Below are positions 36,720-49,262 of a stretch of 64,000 nt of DNA, one piece after another (position 1 is the first letter of the stretch; the number at the start of each line of letters is the position of its first letter). Both the position numbers and the translations under genes were made by a program. Below the pieces are notes generated by a model. The model saw only the letters and a list, made by a program, of their open reading frames with translations. It ran no database searches and was not told the DNA's origin. Origin of the DNA: Sclerodactyla briareus (Eukaryota > Echinodermata > Holothuroidea > Dendrochirotida > Sclerodactylidae); the NCBI GenBank assembly GCA_026419785.1, contig JAODTK010005833.1, forward strand, positions 1 through 64,000, written 5' to 3'.

Positions 36720-39369
36720 TCTTCCGTTTTCTCGGTCGCTGCGAAGCCACTGACAATGCAGTAGTAGCGTCCGGCATGGTTCCGATTCGCGACGAGGGCA
36801 GCAGATAGCCATAAAGTCTTTTTCGGCAATATCCAAGTCAAGTGATTACTGTCTAGTCTCAAGTGGTTTCAGCATCGAGTCTCGAGTGACTCCCATAAGA
36901 ACGGGCGGGACTCGCGAGTCGAATTCGAGTCCCCATCTGATGACGACTTACAACCGTTTCCAATGGGGTCTCTAATACTATATATATATATACATCTCAA
37001 AATACATCTCAAAACGAGGTAGCCAATTAATTGAATTCATGCAAATCAGTGATGATATGTTATTCTCGAGTTGACAGTGATTACATTCACTCGTGTTACA
37101 TAAATACCGAGTATGAGCCCCATCCATCCGGATGGTCGGATATGGGTTCACAGGCAAACATTGAGCAAAATATCCAGTCTTTTCATCCTCACTGAAAAAT
37201 GACCCCTCAATTGAAATATAGGCATTCGGACAAATCTGTTTTACAAGGTTTTCATGCTTTAACTCTTGGTGACATCAGATGACCTTTGATCTGACTCCAA
37301 AACCTCAGAGCCTCATCCCTTCAGGTGAGCTCGCGTTATCGTGCGACGAGCTGAAGGGGGTATTTAAAACGAACGGGAAACAAGAGCTTGTGAATCTTTC
37401 ATCCTTCCCGATCTTTGAAACCTACCGTTTAACTAGAATTTTCACGAAGTCCAGAAAATACTCATTGGCCGATCGCATTCGTTGATTCCAGATTTCTGAA
37501 AAAAATGAGCTTTTCGATTATCAACCATTTCACCTCGTTCTGATTCGGTTTTCAATACTGATGGATTAAACCCAAATGTGTATCGTACCTCAACACTGAT
37601 GTTGAAGAAATAAACTGAAAACAATTCCGTTCGAGCGTGCTATGGATTTGAAAATGCTATCGTCTGGCTCATGACCTAGAATGCCGGAAGGGACGAACGA
37701 TTTCTCCCGACGTTAATCCAAGGTGTTTGAAGAAGCAGCGTAGGCGGATTTTCCACGTATTCGCTAAGGCCATGTCTAAGATTGAAGAATATACGACCCT
37801 TAATGAACATTTCCCACTACAATTAACTGAGGCCAGACGACGTAATCTAATATATACGACACTAATGACACAGAATTCCGGTTTCAACTCTCAATAAGAT
37901 TTCCAAAACCCTCCAACTACACCCACTTCGTGGGAGGACCCGCGCGCTATTATTAGATTACCTAATGCAATGTGAATTTTTGTGGTTGAAAGAAATTGAT
38001 AACACTGCGAGGACTGTCGTCCAACTAGTGTAATACTCGGCGATATTCCAGAGGATTTTACGCTGCACTCCATTTGTGCACTCTAACAATATCGGAACCA
38101 ATGGCCAAATTATTTTCCAAGAAATCAGTGTAAGCCCCCTCGGTCGAAGTTCTGAAGTAGGCCTGATAGAGGGCAAAGGAGCCGGCCCACCTCATGGAAA
38201 TGACAGGGGGAAATTATACAGATATAGGGACGGCGATGCAGTCGGTCCACGCCGGTCGTATCTAAGTCGTTTAATGTTAGTCAGGGATCAGCAAAAGTCA
38301 TGCGTCAGCAGGATCGTTCCGAGCAGGAGGGGGGAAAGGGAATGTAGATAGGTAGTGTTGTTGACGCCAATTATTAGTTGGTACAGTGCGCCCAAGAGAA
38401 CCATTTTTTTGGCGCTCCCAGGAACGACCAGATAGTCAGAAACGCACTACCCGAGTGTTTCAAGTGGTATATACCCGTAGGGAATGCAGGGAATATCACA
38501 TTTTTTTGGTCCTTCCTCTCAAAAAATGAGAAAGAATCGAGTAGTATCTGACAGCTATTAATACCATTTTGGCACAACTTTTGTTCACAGCTTTTCAACT
38601 AAACATTACCAGTGATGGTACCTGGAATTATGGGTCGTTATCCATCATACCATATTCCCTTTCACTATACATAGTGTAATATGTAGTTATTTTGCCGTGG
38701 GAAGAGGGGGGGGGGGGACCGCCATGGAGGGGTCTGGGGGGGAGTTTACTCTTCAGTTTGAATAGTTATGCCTTTCCGGAGACGCAACTTGGTGCATTAC
38801 ACCAAAAGCCACCATATTTTGAATTATTTCGCATTTTATATCGGTTGTAGGGAAAATTGTGGCATTTCAATTGGCCTTTCAGGTAATTTGGGTTTGTGAA
38901 ATATGGTCACATGAACGACCCCACTTCTATTCTGATAATAAACTTGTGAGTCGCCGAGGTTTTAGGTAGATTTTTTTAGTTCCAGATGATTATGGTCCTA
39001 ATTGTTATGCAAGTTTCTTTAAATCGTTTCTGCTTTTGATGATGCGTATCCAGTGTACAATGAATTTCAGGTCGAAAAGCAGACAATAAACTTCATCATA
39101 TCATCAATCTGGTAGTGATAGCAACCTAGACACCCCCCACTATGTTTTGGGGATGAATTGCATTCGCACCTGGTTTCAGTAGACGGGGTCTGAGGGAAGA
39201 GGGGTAGGCCCTCCTCCTGGAAATTTAAATCCACTCAAGGTGCTTTGAATGCAATTTGGTGATATATTGCATATAATGGCACAATGGTCTCCGATATTAT
39301 AAACCTATTAACCCCGGGCTACCTCATAATATCATAGGTGGCTACTGTCTTCTATACTACATCAAAGAG
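36720..39369. other. No gene recognised
   Basis: A fragment near 37190-37310 ('ttacaaggttttcatgcttt', then 'gacatcagatgacctttgat') belongs to the ~308-bp family arrayed at 40.5-41.5 kb. A G-run lies at about 38708. There are no supported exons. Confidence 0.35.
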
Positions 39370-39660
39370 GAATAGCTATTTCACAGAAATATTCTTTCCC
39401 GTTTTTCCGACCTTTGAATACTGGTACCACAAGAGTCGACTGGGTCCCCTGCTCTCATCATCTATGTCAATGATTCCCAAATAATTCCAAATTACCATCT
39501 CTCGAGTGCCGATGATATTGCGATGTGGTGGTCTTCCAGTCGTGCAAGTATAGCACTCACACCTACGATGGCGTTGAATGAAATTGAAGACACGTGTTGC
39601 CATAGGGTATTTATTAAAATCAAACCCCAAAATCATCGGATTCAATTCACCACAATAGGA
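39370..39660 (+). mobile_element. LINE reverse-transcriptase fragment (jockey/CR1-like)
   Basis: The palm region of a non-LTR reverse transcriptase is readable as 'LIIYVNDSQIIP', then 'LSSADDIAMWWSSSRAS' with the catalytic ADD at 39508-39516. After a frame slip come 'MALNEIED' and 'VFIKIKPQNHRIQFTTI', matching the usual W..KiNp.KT..i.F text that follows the ADD box. The upstream 'LGPLL' is in a different frame. It is a truncated relic and distinct from the YADDIQMY element at 6.9 kb, so at least two LINE lineages are present. Confidence 0.82.
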
Positions 39661-40480
39661 ATCCCAAAGGAAATCGTTTCATCTCAAGCACATGATCTTT
39701 TACCAATGAGGTTCTCCCTCTGTAATACTGCCAAAATCTGTCTGTTATCAGATGACAAAATGAAATTTTAATAAGCCATGAAGATAATATGGACTAGAGT
39801 CAAGGTCAGTCTTTCCAAACTCACAGAGCGAGTCTGTAATAATCACCATATAATTGCCAGGACTAGTCTGAGAATATCCTATACCATATTGACCAAGCTT
39901 GGTAGTTATAACAGCTGCATGGTACAAACGGACTCTTGAATGAGGAACTAGAGCGGTATTCACTTAGGGGTACTAGGAGTGTCCACTACTGCCCTAGTAC
40001 CACCCCCGAGGCCCAGATTGTGACTTTAAAGTGTTATATATCACATATAGGCTCAAACTGGTGAATAGGAAAAGTTATTGTCAAAAACGAAAGCAACTCC
40101 CTATCATTGGCAGCTCTTGGTTAATCCAAAATGGTATCAATAACCCATAAACACATATCTACCTACTCCAGGTTCCAAGGTTCCAGTGGAGAACTCGGCT
40201 GCTGGCTCAAGTTGAGGAATGGCGGAGGGGTATGAGTGAGCGAGTTTGATTAGTCTGCAGTTGCATCTGGATTTCAGACCCTGAATCTAGCTAGCTCTTC
40301 ACCCCTCGATCCTGGCATTTTCTTACTGAAAAGAAATGGATGTAACTTGAATCACATTAAGGAAAACTTCAGAAAGCCAAAAGGCTAGTGATTCCTCGAC
40401 TGTTTCGTCAACCCATAGCCAGACACATGGACAAATGGGAGATAGTACCAGCTATTATAGGCAACATAACGTATGACAAA
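39661..40480. other. Possible downstream LINE sequence; otherwise unassigned
   Basis: The LINE signal fades after 39660. A/T-rich text to about 39980 may be its degraded continuation. Nothing else is recognised. Confidence 0.3.
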
Positions 40481-41560
40481 TTTCCTATCGTTACCAACCA
40501 ACTAATAGGGTTCCTGTACCCTGGTAAGAAAGAGCTACACACTCAATTTCGAGGTTTTCAGACTTTGAACTCTGGATAACCTTTAGATGACCCCAACCTG
40601 ACCCCTAAACATAGGGTTATTGTACTCATCATGGGAATCCCACCATTATGAGGCTCATTCACCCCGCCCTTACCAAAAACCATAGGTTTTCTGTACTCTC
40701 CCCTCAAAGAAAGATACACCACCTAATTCAACTGACAACCAACCATTCTGGACTTATCGTGTTTAAGGTTTTCATGTTTCAAGACTTGACCTCTGGTGAC
40801 CTCAAGATGACCCTGACCGACCCCAAAACAATACGGTTCATATACTCATCATGGGGATAACAAAACATAACAAGATGAGCTCACTCCATTCAGGTGGGGT
40901 CAAGTTCTAGTGTTTACAAGCCAAAATTGGCCACAATCGAATTTCCACAAATTTTCCATTTTCGACCAGAATTCACTCCGACCTGAACCAAAAACAATAG
41001 GGTTCCTGTAATCCCCATAAGAAAGCCATACACCAAATTTCAACTTGATCGACCAACCATTCTGGACTTATCGTGTTACAAGTTTTCCGACTTTGACCTC
41101 TGGGTGGACTTCAGATGACCTCTGACCTGACCGAAAACAAGAGGGTTCAGTACTCATCATGGGGAACAACAACTCCAAGTATGAGCTTCACCCTCCCGGG
41201 CTGGGTCAGTTATCGTGTTTACAAGCCAAAATTGGCCATAATATCGAAATTTCACAACTTTTCCATTTTCGACCAATTCACTCCCGACCTTAACCAAAAA
41301 CAACAGGTTGTCCTGTAACCTCCCCAATAAAAGCTATACCCCCATTTCAACTGTGATCAGACCACCCATTCTGGACTTATCGTGTTTACAAGGTTTTCAG
41401 ACTTTGACCTCTGGTGACTTCAGATACCTCTGCGCCTGTGACTGCTCGAAAACAATAGGTTCATTCTCATCATGGGGAACACCATAACCAAGATAAGCCG
41501 ACCTCCCAGACTTGGATTCAAGTTATCGTGTTTACAAGCTGGGCGTCAAACACACCCACA
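40481..41560. repeat. Tandem array of ~308-bp monomers
   Basis: 'ccaaaaacaatagggttcctgtaa' style text recurs near 40670, 40985 and 41290. Each is followed by 'cattctggacttatcgtgtt', 'cagactttgacctctggtga', 'cagatgacc' and 'actcatcatgggga'. A matching fragment lies at 37.2 kb. The array ends in a (CA)n run at about 41551-41594. Confidence 0.85.
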
Positions 41561-41594
41561 CACAATTACACACATACACAAACACACACACACG

Positions 41595-42197
41595 CGTGGA
41601 CTGCAGAGATTCCCTCTGACTTCGTTCAAGGAATCAAAAATCCGGTATAGAGAAATTAAAAAGATGCAGAATATATCATTTAAAACGAAAGCGGCCCAGC
41701 CCACCAGTGATGAAGACGAAACGATTGAATCATATGTACGTACGCTTATTAGAAGAGGGTGCGACTGAGCCGCACCCTCACTCACTAGAGATGTTACCCC
41801 CCCCCCCTCTTAGTTTTTATTCGTTTTATTTTTTCATATTCCCACCAATCCTTGCAGTAGGTTAACGATAGTCAGGAAAATAGTTCCACTGCTTCAATTG
41901 GTAATTATCCTGCTGCAAGAAGGAGCAGAGAGGGCGCTCGCGTCCTGGATTGTTACCTGTATTGAAGAAGAAAAAAGAAACAGTATTGCTCGAAAGATCC
42001 TGCCACCAAATCATCAGATGGTCTTACCTCTCAAGATAAAATCGCTATTTCGCAGAAATGTGGTGTTCTATTCGGAATGTATCAAAATTGATCTTTGTAA
42101 GGGGGATAAGTGAATCGGCAACTGATACAAGCATTAATAAGGTAGAGATGATGATCCAGCAGCGAAAGATAACCATTTTTGTCGGGTTCGAGCCCGG
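41595..42197. other. No gene recognised
   Basis: A short frame (about 41663-41768, +), rich in Asp/Glu, could be a retroelement gag remnant, but the match is too short to claim. A C-run lies near 41799. Confidence 0.3.
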
Positions 42198-42500
42198 AAG
42201 CTTCTAGCTCAATTGGTATGTGCTTGCACGTGCATCAAGAAGTACTCGCGGTTCGAATCTGCCAGGTGGTATTTGTACTCAACATTTTTAGAGTCTATGT
42301 ATACACAGACACTCTGAAGAATGTTGGCTACAATCCACAATTGGGTACCAGTCCGGGGAACATTCACTCCAAATAGGTAAAATATTACCATGACGGGTAT
42401 TGCCCAAAGTGAACAGGAGCTTAGAGCTTACATCGACCTTCCGTAAGAGTAGGAGCCCCGGACAGGTCCAGGAAGAAATAGTCCAAGAGTCCAACATGGA
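42198..42500 (+). mobile_element. tRNA-derived SINE
   Basis: A tRNA-like head carries an A box TAGCTCAATTGG (42205-42216) and a B box GGTTCGAATC (42250-42259) at normal spacing. These are internal RNA polymerase III promoter elements. The 3' acceptor arm does not close with the 5' arm and a ~230-base unrelated body follows, so it is a SINE rather than a tRNA gene. The element runs up to a TA array at 42507. Confidence 0.7.
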
Positions 42501-42506
42501 CATGAT

Positions 42507-42588
42507 ATATATATTATCTATATATATATATATATATATATAATTATATATATATTATATACTATATATATAAGATATATATACATAT
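42507..42588. repeat. (TA)n microsatellite
   Basis: An imperfect TA array after the SINE body. Confidence 0.9.
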
Positions 42589-43878
42589 ATGTGCCATGGT
42601 TTCCCACCACTTCCGGAATTCCGCCTCATTGCTATTCCCCAGTGTCACAGTAAGTAAAAATGACCAAATTTTTGGTGGTACTCCTTACAGGCCTTGGTAT
42701 CATACATAAAACGTTTGACCTTCTCAAATATTGCAGCGTTGAGACTTTCATTCATACCGGCCTGATCACCCCAAAAACCATATCTTAGTGACAGGCAGCG
42801 CGTCTAAGTTACCGTGTCCCATGAAGCAACACGTAATTATGCACACACACACAGATGTACGAGACATATACGCTTCGCGACCGTTGGCAAGGAATAAATA
42901 GGCAGGGTCGGACAAAGCAGTGTAAAATGACATAATATTTATGATAAGCGATTAGCAGGCTCCTAGTCCGTCATAACCAAACCGATAGCTAACAGGTTGT
43001 ATTTTGAACAATACAATATACCTTCTTCCATAATGTACACATTTTGGTCAAAACGGATCGGAATAAGACAGAATCAAAACATGAGAAAAATAAATCTGCC
43101 CTACATTTCTTTGGCTGGCAATGAATATTCTGTATCGCAGAGCTTCTGTAATCGGCATAAACAATGTGAACGTCAATTCCGAATAGAATAATGTTGCACG
43201 CGATTGCAAATCAGTTCACTGTTAATATGTATCGCGGCGAAAAGACGCGCTGCGTCAACCAAACAAGTCAGGAAAATGATTAAGGGGTTAAGTAAGGTCA
43301 TCTTGGTCATCTCATGTTTGCTGTTCACGACCGTATTATATTCCCTTCCACGGGCCCGGAGACTTTTTCATAGGCTATCTCTAATTCCGCATTTTCGATT
43401 ACGCCACCCCCCGCCGCCATTGCAGAACTGGGTAGAATGACAATCTCGGTGAGGGGGGGGGGGGGGGATGGGGAAGGGATGCTCGTCGTCGTCCTTGTTA
43501 ACCTGTCATGCCTCCGTGGTGGAAGGGAATTCGATCTCCGGATATGTGGTGGAGTGGAGGGGTCAAGACGAAATTGCAGCGCACTTCCCGACAATCACAG
43601 ATTGTCATTATCCAGAAGCTGGAAACTTGAAACATGTTTCATTGCACTAATGGATGCATTCGAGATGACGATTGGAAGAATTGTTGGACTAAATGATAAC
43701 GCGAATCTGGGTAACGAATCATGTTTAATCTCGACTCGAGGTGCCCTAAGGTAATAACGAGCGAGTATTCGAAGTAGACAGCGTTGTCCCAGTCAGGAAA
43801 TGTATAGAACTCCGAAAACGGACCTGTCAGCACTAATGATATACAAACTTGCTCGGCGAGAATATACCGCTGATGGAG
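42589..43878. other. No gene recognised; G-rich run
   Basis: This lies downstream of the SRCR gene. A G-run sits at about 43450. The frames have no domain. Confidence 0.35.
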
Positions 43879-43884
43879 TTTATT
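43879..43884 (-). terminator. Polyadenylation signal AATAAA for the SRCR gene
   Basis: AATAAA on the minus strand lies 339 bases beyond the stop codon of the terminal SRCR exon, a normal 3' UTR distance. No other canonical signal was noticed between them. This is a prediction from the hexamer only. Confidence 0.45.
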
Positions 43885-44222
43885 CTCGCGTTTGTTTTTG
43901 TTTGACGTCAGGGGAGTTACCCAATCAACTTGAGTTAACCCGCGAGAAAATTGATCATCGAAAGACGGGAACGATTTCTATTCGTGTTATAGCTAACAGG
44001 AGAATTTAATCATGGCATCACTACCCAAGGTCGTTGACTGAATCAATATGAAAATGAATGACATTTCGTTCCCCCCCCCCCTACCCGCATTTCTCCACCA
44101 GCTGGGCTTTCCCTCTCCCCCCCCCCCTCTTCCCCCTGGCTTCTCTCTCTCTCTCTTTTCACTCACTCTTTCTCTTGCGGTTCCGCGACTAGGAGTGGTC
44201 CGATCAAGGCATTTTTGGTCAT

Positions 44223-44533
44223 TCAGGCGCATATTACAGCAGCAACCTCGTTGTCGGCGCAGTTGTTGTACCAGAGTTCCCGCCGTCCGCAGTCCAATAG
44301 CTGAGCCTCGTCCCCTCTGCAGTTTATGTCGTCTATGACGTAACGGACTCGAGAGAAAGACTCTCGCAGGCTCGGGTTCCAGACCACTAACCCCCGCCCC
44401 AGCTGTCGGCAAACAACGGTGGCGCTCTGCCGGTTCCAGCCGTCGTCGCAGACCTTCCCCCACTCTCCGTTGATTGCGACCTCGACATGCCCCATCCGGT
44501 CGTTTACCTGATTCCTCATCACTAGTCGGATAT
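44223..44533 (-). CDS. SRCR protein, terminal exon (second SRCR domain and stop)
   Basis: This encodes one complete scavenger-receptor cysteine-rich domain in a single unbroken frame. An acceptor (ccgacag) precedes 44533. The exon enters in phase 1, so the previous exon's G completes an Asp codon, giving 'DIRLVMRNQ'. The domain then shows 'GHVEVAINGEWGKVCDDGWN', 'ATVVCRQLG', 'VIDDINCRGDEAQLLDCG' and 'NNCADNEVAAVICA', followed directly by TGA. Six cysteines make it a group-A type domain. The stop falls just after the last conserved Cys with no GT donor nearby, so this is a true 3' terminal exon. SRCR domains bind ligands, often microbial or host surface molecules. The ligand here is unknown. 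Confidence 0.9.
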
Positions 44534-44973
44534 CTGTCGGTGGGAGGAACAGAGAGAGTCATTTTATCATCCTCCCTCCGCCAGAAGATTTTCAGCGTCA
44601 GGCGCATTACTCCATACATATCAAAATCACGTGATAGCGGACCGGGAAACTGTCTGAATATGACGAATTCGGTTTGATGGATAGATATCGGTTCAATGAT
44701 GGCAACAACAAAAAATCATATAGAGCGGAACCGGACCGGAGTCGGCAATATAACGACCAGGTTCCCAGTGCAATGCGGCATAGGCGATGATTGCTTAAGT
44801 GTGGTCATCCGAGGTCAAAGTTGCATAATTATCGAGTTTTCATAATTAGGGCGATTTTCCCCCCGATAGACTAAACTCGGCTCCGATAAATGTGGACACC
44901 ATCAGATGCTAAATTCGCATGATTAGTGTGCGAGTTTTCAAATTTCAACGGATTTCCACAAGACTTTGTTAAT

Positions 44974-45930
44974 GTGTTATTATTATATACTGATATACAG
45001 GTCATCATGGAAACACCTTCAATATCACACTCCCTACTGACTGATTGATTGCATGCCGGTGGTTCACCCGCTTGCAGGTGCATTGGTCTTAGAAGGGCGA
45101 TTGTCGTCTCATGAAATCGCCGTCGTCGCCGTCGTTCGCATGGCGTCACGTATTTGGATTCGGCGCAGTTTTGTTGAAGTTTAACAAAACGAACACTTAT
45201 GTGAAACCATAAGTTAGGAAGTAGTATACTTTCGAAGTGAACATGGAACCGAAGTCTCACGGGAATGCAAAAAATGTGACGGCATTGCCTCTTTGAAAGT
45301 CACTATAGCCTAAAGCAGAGTAATATCACTGTTAGGATAGGCTAGGGTACCACGGATGCGGATGTAGTATGCGAAAGAAATGCGATAATCAATAGTTGGG
45401 CGAGGAATGTTGAAATATTTAACACCACACGTCTCGTTTTGTTATTATATTGGCCATCATGGGAAAAACCTTTCAATATAACACTCACTGGGGGTAGTCA
45501 CGCCATTGGTTCAAGCGGTGTCTTGTTCCTAAAAGGTCCATTGTCGTCTCGTAGAATCGCCGTCGCCGCCATTTGCATCACGTCCTTCAAGGGCGCAGCC
45601 ACTAGAGGGGTCCGGGGGGTCATGACCCCCCAACTTTTGGAAAGACCTCCATACATAATTCTTTCACCACCAAAATGTTTCCCATCACTGCTTCGGACCC
45701 CTCCCAAGCAAAAAATGCTCTTGACCCCCCTTCCCCCCCCCCCCCCCCAACTTTCAGACAGTGGCTGTGCCCTTGCGTCACTTGTTTTAGGTTGGGTGCA
45801 GTTTGGATAAAGTTCACAATCTTCGAGCACTGTTTTGGTAGCAGTACTACGCGTTAGGAACTAGTGTACTCTCTTCGAAGTGGACAAGGAATCGAAGGAA
45901 TTCTGCAGTGAATACACGAAGTCACTAAAG
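44974..45930. repeat. Tandem duplication of ~340 bp, second copy interrupted by a MITE
   Basis: Copy 1 (44974-45316) and copy 2 (45439-45930) share the same landmarks: 'gttattatat...catcatgg', 'cattgtcgtctc...gaatcgccgtcg', 'ttcgaagtg.aca.ggaa' and 'agtcact'. Copy 2 is longer because of the insertion at 45588-45775. The copies lie inside intron 2 of the SRCR gene as I model it. Confidence 0.8.
45588..45775. mobile_element. 188-bp MITE with CAAGGGCRCAGCCACT termini (hAT-like)
   Basis: The terminal inverted repeats are CAAGGGCGCAGCCACT and, read from the right end, CAAGGGCACAGCCACT (one mismatch in 16). Flanks CGTCCTT (45581-45587) and CGTCACTT (45776-45783) look like an 8-bp target duplication that has lost one base. 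The interior is rich in C- and G-runs. It is absent from the neighbouring duplicate copy. The 8-bp duplication and the termini suggest hAT. No coding capacity. Confidence 0.85.
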
Positions 45931-47374
45931 TAGAGGATTTTTTTTTTCAATGTGAAAGCCGGTGCATTACGCATGCGCAGAATGTGTATATGCCGGAAGT
46001 TCGCCCTTTGTCATGTTTGGGAGCAGGCTGCCTACACGTCCGCATGTTTCACCGCAAGTCGGAGAGTGCTCACGCTTCCTCGTTGTTCGAGCACTTCCAG
46101 TTGGAGATCGGAGGAGCGTGACCGGGGTGATGTCATGCTCACGGAGGTTCGCCGTTAGTGCGAGGGCCTCTTAGTCCTCGTTCACCCAGCGCCACACCCG
46201 CGTGCACTGTCCCCATTAAGGACCACATGCATCAGTTACGATATCCGACCATGGAAGAGGGCTGAACAAGCCAACTGCCCATTGCATTACTGCCGGATTT
46301 GTTACTACCTTCGAAAACCAATCCAATCTGCTCCATTCTTCGATAATTGTATTATTCTTGTTAATGTGACAGAAACAGCAGCAAATGTCAGCAAGAAGCG
46401 TGATTTCATTTCGGAGAGCGCTACATGCGAGCCACTCACTTGGACTGTCGGGGTATGGCCGGGCTGGTTCATATGGTCAAAAGCTACTATCCACGGCCTC
46501 GATGGATGGAGCGTTACAGGCCTAGGAACCAAAATGTTAAAAACGCTCAGTATTTTTATTTTACCACCACATCAATTGAGCTCTACGTCTTAGAACATAG
46601 CTCCTGTGACAAAATTCCTGTGACAAATACACTGCATGTTCTTCACTACTTATTGCTTGTTCACATTCAATTGACTTTTACTGACATCTGTCATAACTTT
46701 GGAATGACTTGGAACATGTCTACCACATTGGCCTAATATTTGCTATTAGAGCCCAGCACAAAGTACCAGCCCAACTCATTCCTAGGCCTGTATATTAGTT
46801 ATATTGTACTCAACAAAGCTTCGTGTGTGCCCAGCACAACCCATTCCTAGGCCTGTAGCAGTGAACAGTGGAAACACACCTGGTCAAGCCAATAGATGTA
46901 GTTCCACACTGGCTAAAGTGCAGCAGCCAGCACCTCTATTATGAGAAGGTGAGACAGTTCTTCACCCACTAGACGGCGTTACCCCCCCATTGCCTCTATT
47001 CATTCCACCTTAGTGCTGACAGACGAATTAAACAGTCCCCTTCTGCCTGCTGCTTGCTTTGCAGAGCTAGGGAGTAATATGATCAAACTTCTCTCACATA
47101 TAGCTCAATATAAATGGCTGTGGGTAGACAAATTGGTGTAATTTAATTGAAATATAATCACACTACATGCAAACAAAATCGTAACTCAACCTAGCCAACG
47201 CTAGTGGCATGCTCCATCCAACCACCAAGTTCAAACCAGATCGCAGTACGGTTTAGAAGTTATGGGTGAACGTGACGAACAAACAGGACGAACGGACGAA
47301 GAGAGACATGATGACTTGTAGAGCTGCTCCACCGGCAGGTAAAAATTGGATTGGTCCGAGCAATATGAACTCGG
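45931..47374. other. No gene recognised; short direct repeat
   Basis: 'cattcctaggcctgta' occurs twice (about 46778 and 46843) with 'gcccagcacaa' before each. No supported exon was found, and the frames at 46282-46736 have no domain. Confidence 0.35.
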
Positions 47375-47700
47375 AAGGACTAGCCGACTAGTGATCGAAA
47401 GGTTCCGAGTTTCAATCCCGGAAAGTTGACCTTTCCAGTGCGTCCTTGGGTACTCGCTCTATCTCCGTTGCATGCCACGTCCTGTCTAAGCCTCATTGGG
47501 AACCTCTGAGTAATCACAAGTGCGCATATTACGGCAGCCATGTGATGGAATGTCCCCAGCGAACATGCTGTGAGGGGCAAACATTGGCCAGTTGGCAGTT
47601 GCCAGGAGTGGGGTATGCTCCATTAGTCAAGTTATCATCTGCCCCATGCATTAATATTATTGTTATTAATATTATTAGTATTGTTAGTAGTATTCGTATG
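47375..47700 (+). mobile_element. tRNA-related SINE (second family)
   Basis: The head contains TAGCCGACTAGTGATCG (47381-47397) as a weak A box and GTTTCAATCC (47409-47418) as a B box. It is followed by 'cagtgcgtccttgggt', the common sentence after the tRNA head in deuterostome SINEs. The body ends in an A/T trinucleotide tail (attattgttatt...) at about 47652-47700. It differs from the SINEs at 42.2 and 62.8 kb. Confidence 0.55.
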
Positions 47701-49089
47701 TTACTATGAAAATGATACACCGGCATTCAATTTCTACAATATCTACTTGGTTTCGACCTATGTCGCGGTGTCACTCCGCATCCGCGCAAACTGAATCTCA
47801 CCTTGGCTCACCCTCACAACCATTCAACGATCGCAAGACAAGCAAGGCCCCAAAATAACCGATGAAAATACTTCGGAAAATTCACGCAACGCAGTGATGC
47901 CTCAATTTCTCAATTTCCTCTCACCCCATGGCTGCGAATTCCCCAATGGAGCACTAAGCAAATGCGACACACATATACAGTCTTGTAAGCCCCTCAAAGC
48001 TCGCTGAAAAAGACCCCCGCCCAATATCCAAGAACAGACCTATTTCGAACAGAGATGACGTCCATACGGGGAAATCAGAGTGAGGAATGAGCATACACAC
48101 CCGCAGCGACAGATCATAAAGTAGATCACTCGAAACTATATACATACGTCCAGTGGCGTACGTGTCTTATGACAGCAAATCATGATTTAAGGAGAGTGAT
48201 ATCCTGCAGGGATCCCCCCGAAGTGTTTGATTTTTCGCTGTGATGATTCCAATAAGTTCATCTGCTTGCCCATTTATATTTTATTTCTAGCCATATTTTA
48301 CAATTTCCCAGTTTTATCGTGTTTCTCATTTGCATCTGGATCTCATCTGCATGGATTAACTTTTTAATGTTATTTCATGACATTCGATTCTCCCCCAACA
48401 GCTTGGTTTGCTACACTGCAGAATGGAAGGCATTATTTTCGACTCGAACTCCCCCACAACTCAATAAAATAACTCGTCGCTCTTCCTGTGTTAGACTTTG
48501 AAGTGCTCAATAAATCGTCACTCAAGATCATCATCACATCAACGAGATGCTTTTTTGGGGGAAAATGTCATTTTGGCCAAGACAGTCTCGAATTCGAGTT
48601 GTTATGATTTCAGGCCATGGTAACACACAATCTCATTTCTAGGGTTCCTGGCATATTGCGCACTGCCCTGTAATATTGATATGATAACCACCAGTGTCGC
48701 CATGTATAGGCACAAGAAAAGAGAAAGGACCGGACCCGTTTTTCTCTCCTGATTAGTTAATTAGTATTTACAACAGCATCGTGATAAATGCTTCGAAACA
48801 CACCAACAAATTACGGAAATATGGAAATTCACCCCTTGTTAAACCACTTTAATGGCATTCAACTTGGATTTCATTTCGGAATGACCGCAATTCATAACCT
48901 TTTCTCTTGAGAGAACGAAACACTGCAGGTTCAATTTCGGGGACTGAACTGAAATGTTCAGGGGTCCATAAATTTACTTCATTCTCCATCGACACTAATG
49001 GCCCTGACTAACTATTTCCGTGGACATTTCGGTAGGTGGGAATTTCTACAGCTATGACACCATGAAATCGTTGAGGATATCCTCATGTG
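47701..49089. other. No gene recognised
   Basis: Unassigned intronic-type DNA. CAGTGGCGTA at 48151 resembles one hAT terminus, but no partner end was found. Confidence 0.35.
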
Positions 49090-49262
49090 AAAAATCAACA
49101 AATGCCACAGCGATGCTTTACGATGTTCTCAATACAGCAACAATTAGAATTCAAAATAGCAGCCGCTGATAACCTATTTGTCCTGGCATGTCAAAGAGCC
49201 GCTTTCAAGTTTCAGTGGTTGCCGTATCACCGTAAAATCAATAGGAGGTTCGCCTAAGAATT
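49090..49262 (+). mobile_element. Small CR1/L2-type LINE fragment
   Basis: Readable as 'TAMLYDVLNTATIRIQNSS' and then, in a second frame, 'FQWLPYHRKINRR'. In the family these are the 'LLYGLP...LQ..QNaAAR' and 'LHWLPv..RI' boxes at the end of ORF2, in the right order and spacing. It is a short relic. Confidence 0.6.

Noticed and set aside
41663-41768. LTR-retrotransposon gag remnant
   Set aside because: It is a single short acidic frame without zinc knuckle, protease, RT or LTRs.
42198-42266. Functional tRNA gene
   Set aside because: Good A and B boxes, but no paired acceptor stem; it continues into a SINE body.
48151-48160. CAGTGGCGTA as another transposon end
   Set aside because: There is no inverted partner and no target duplication nearby.
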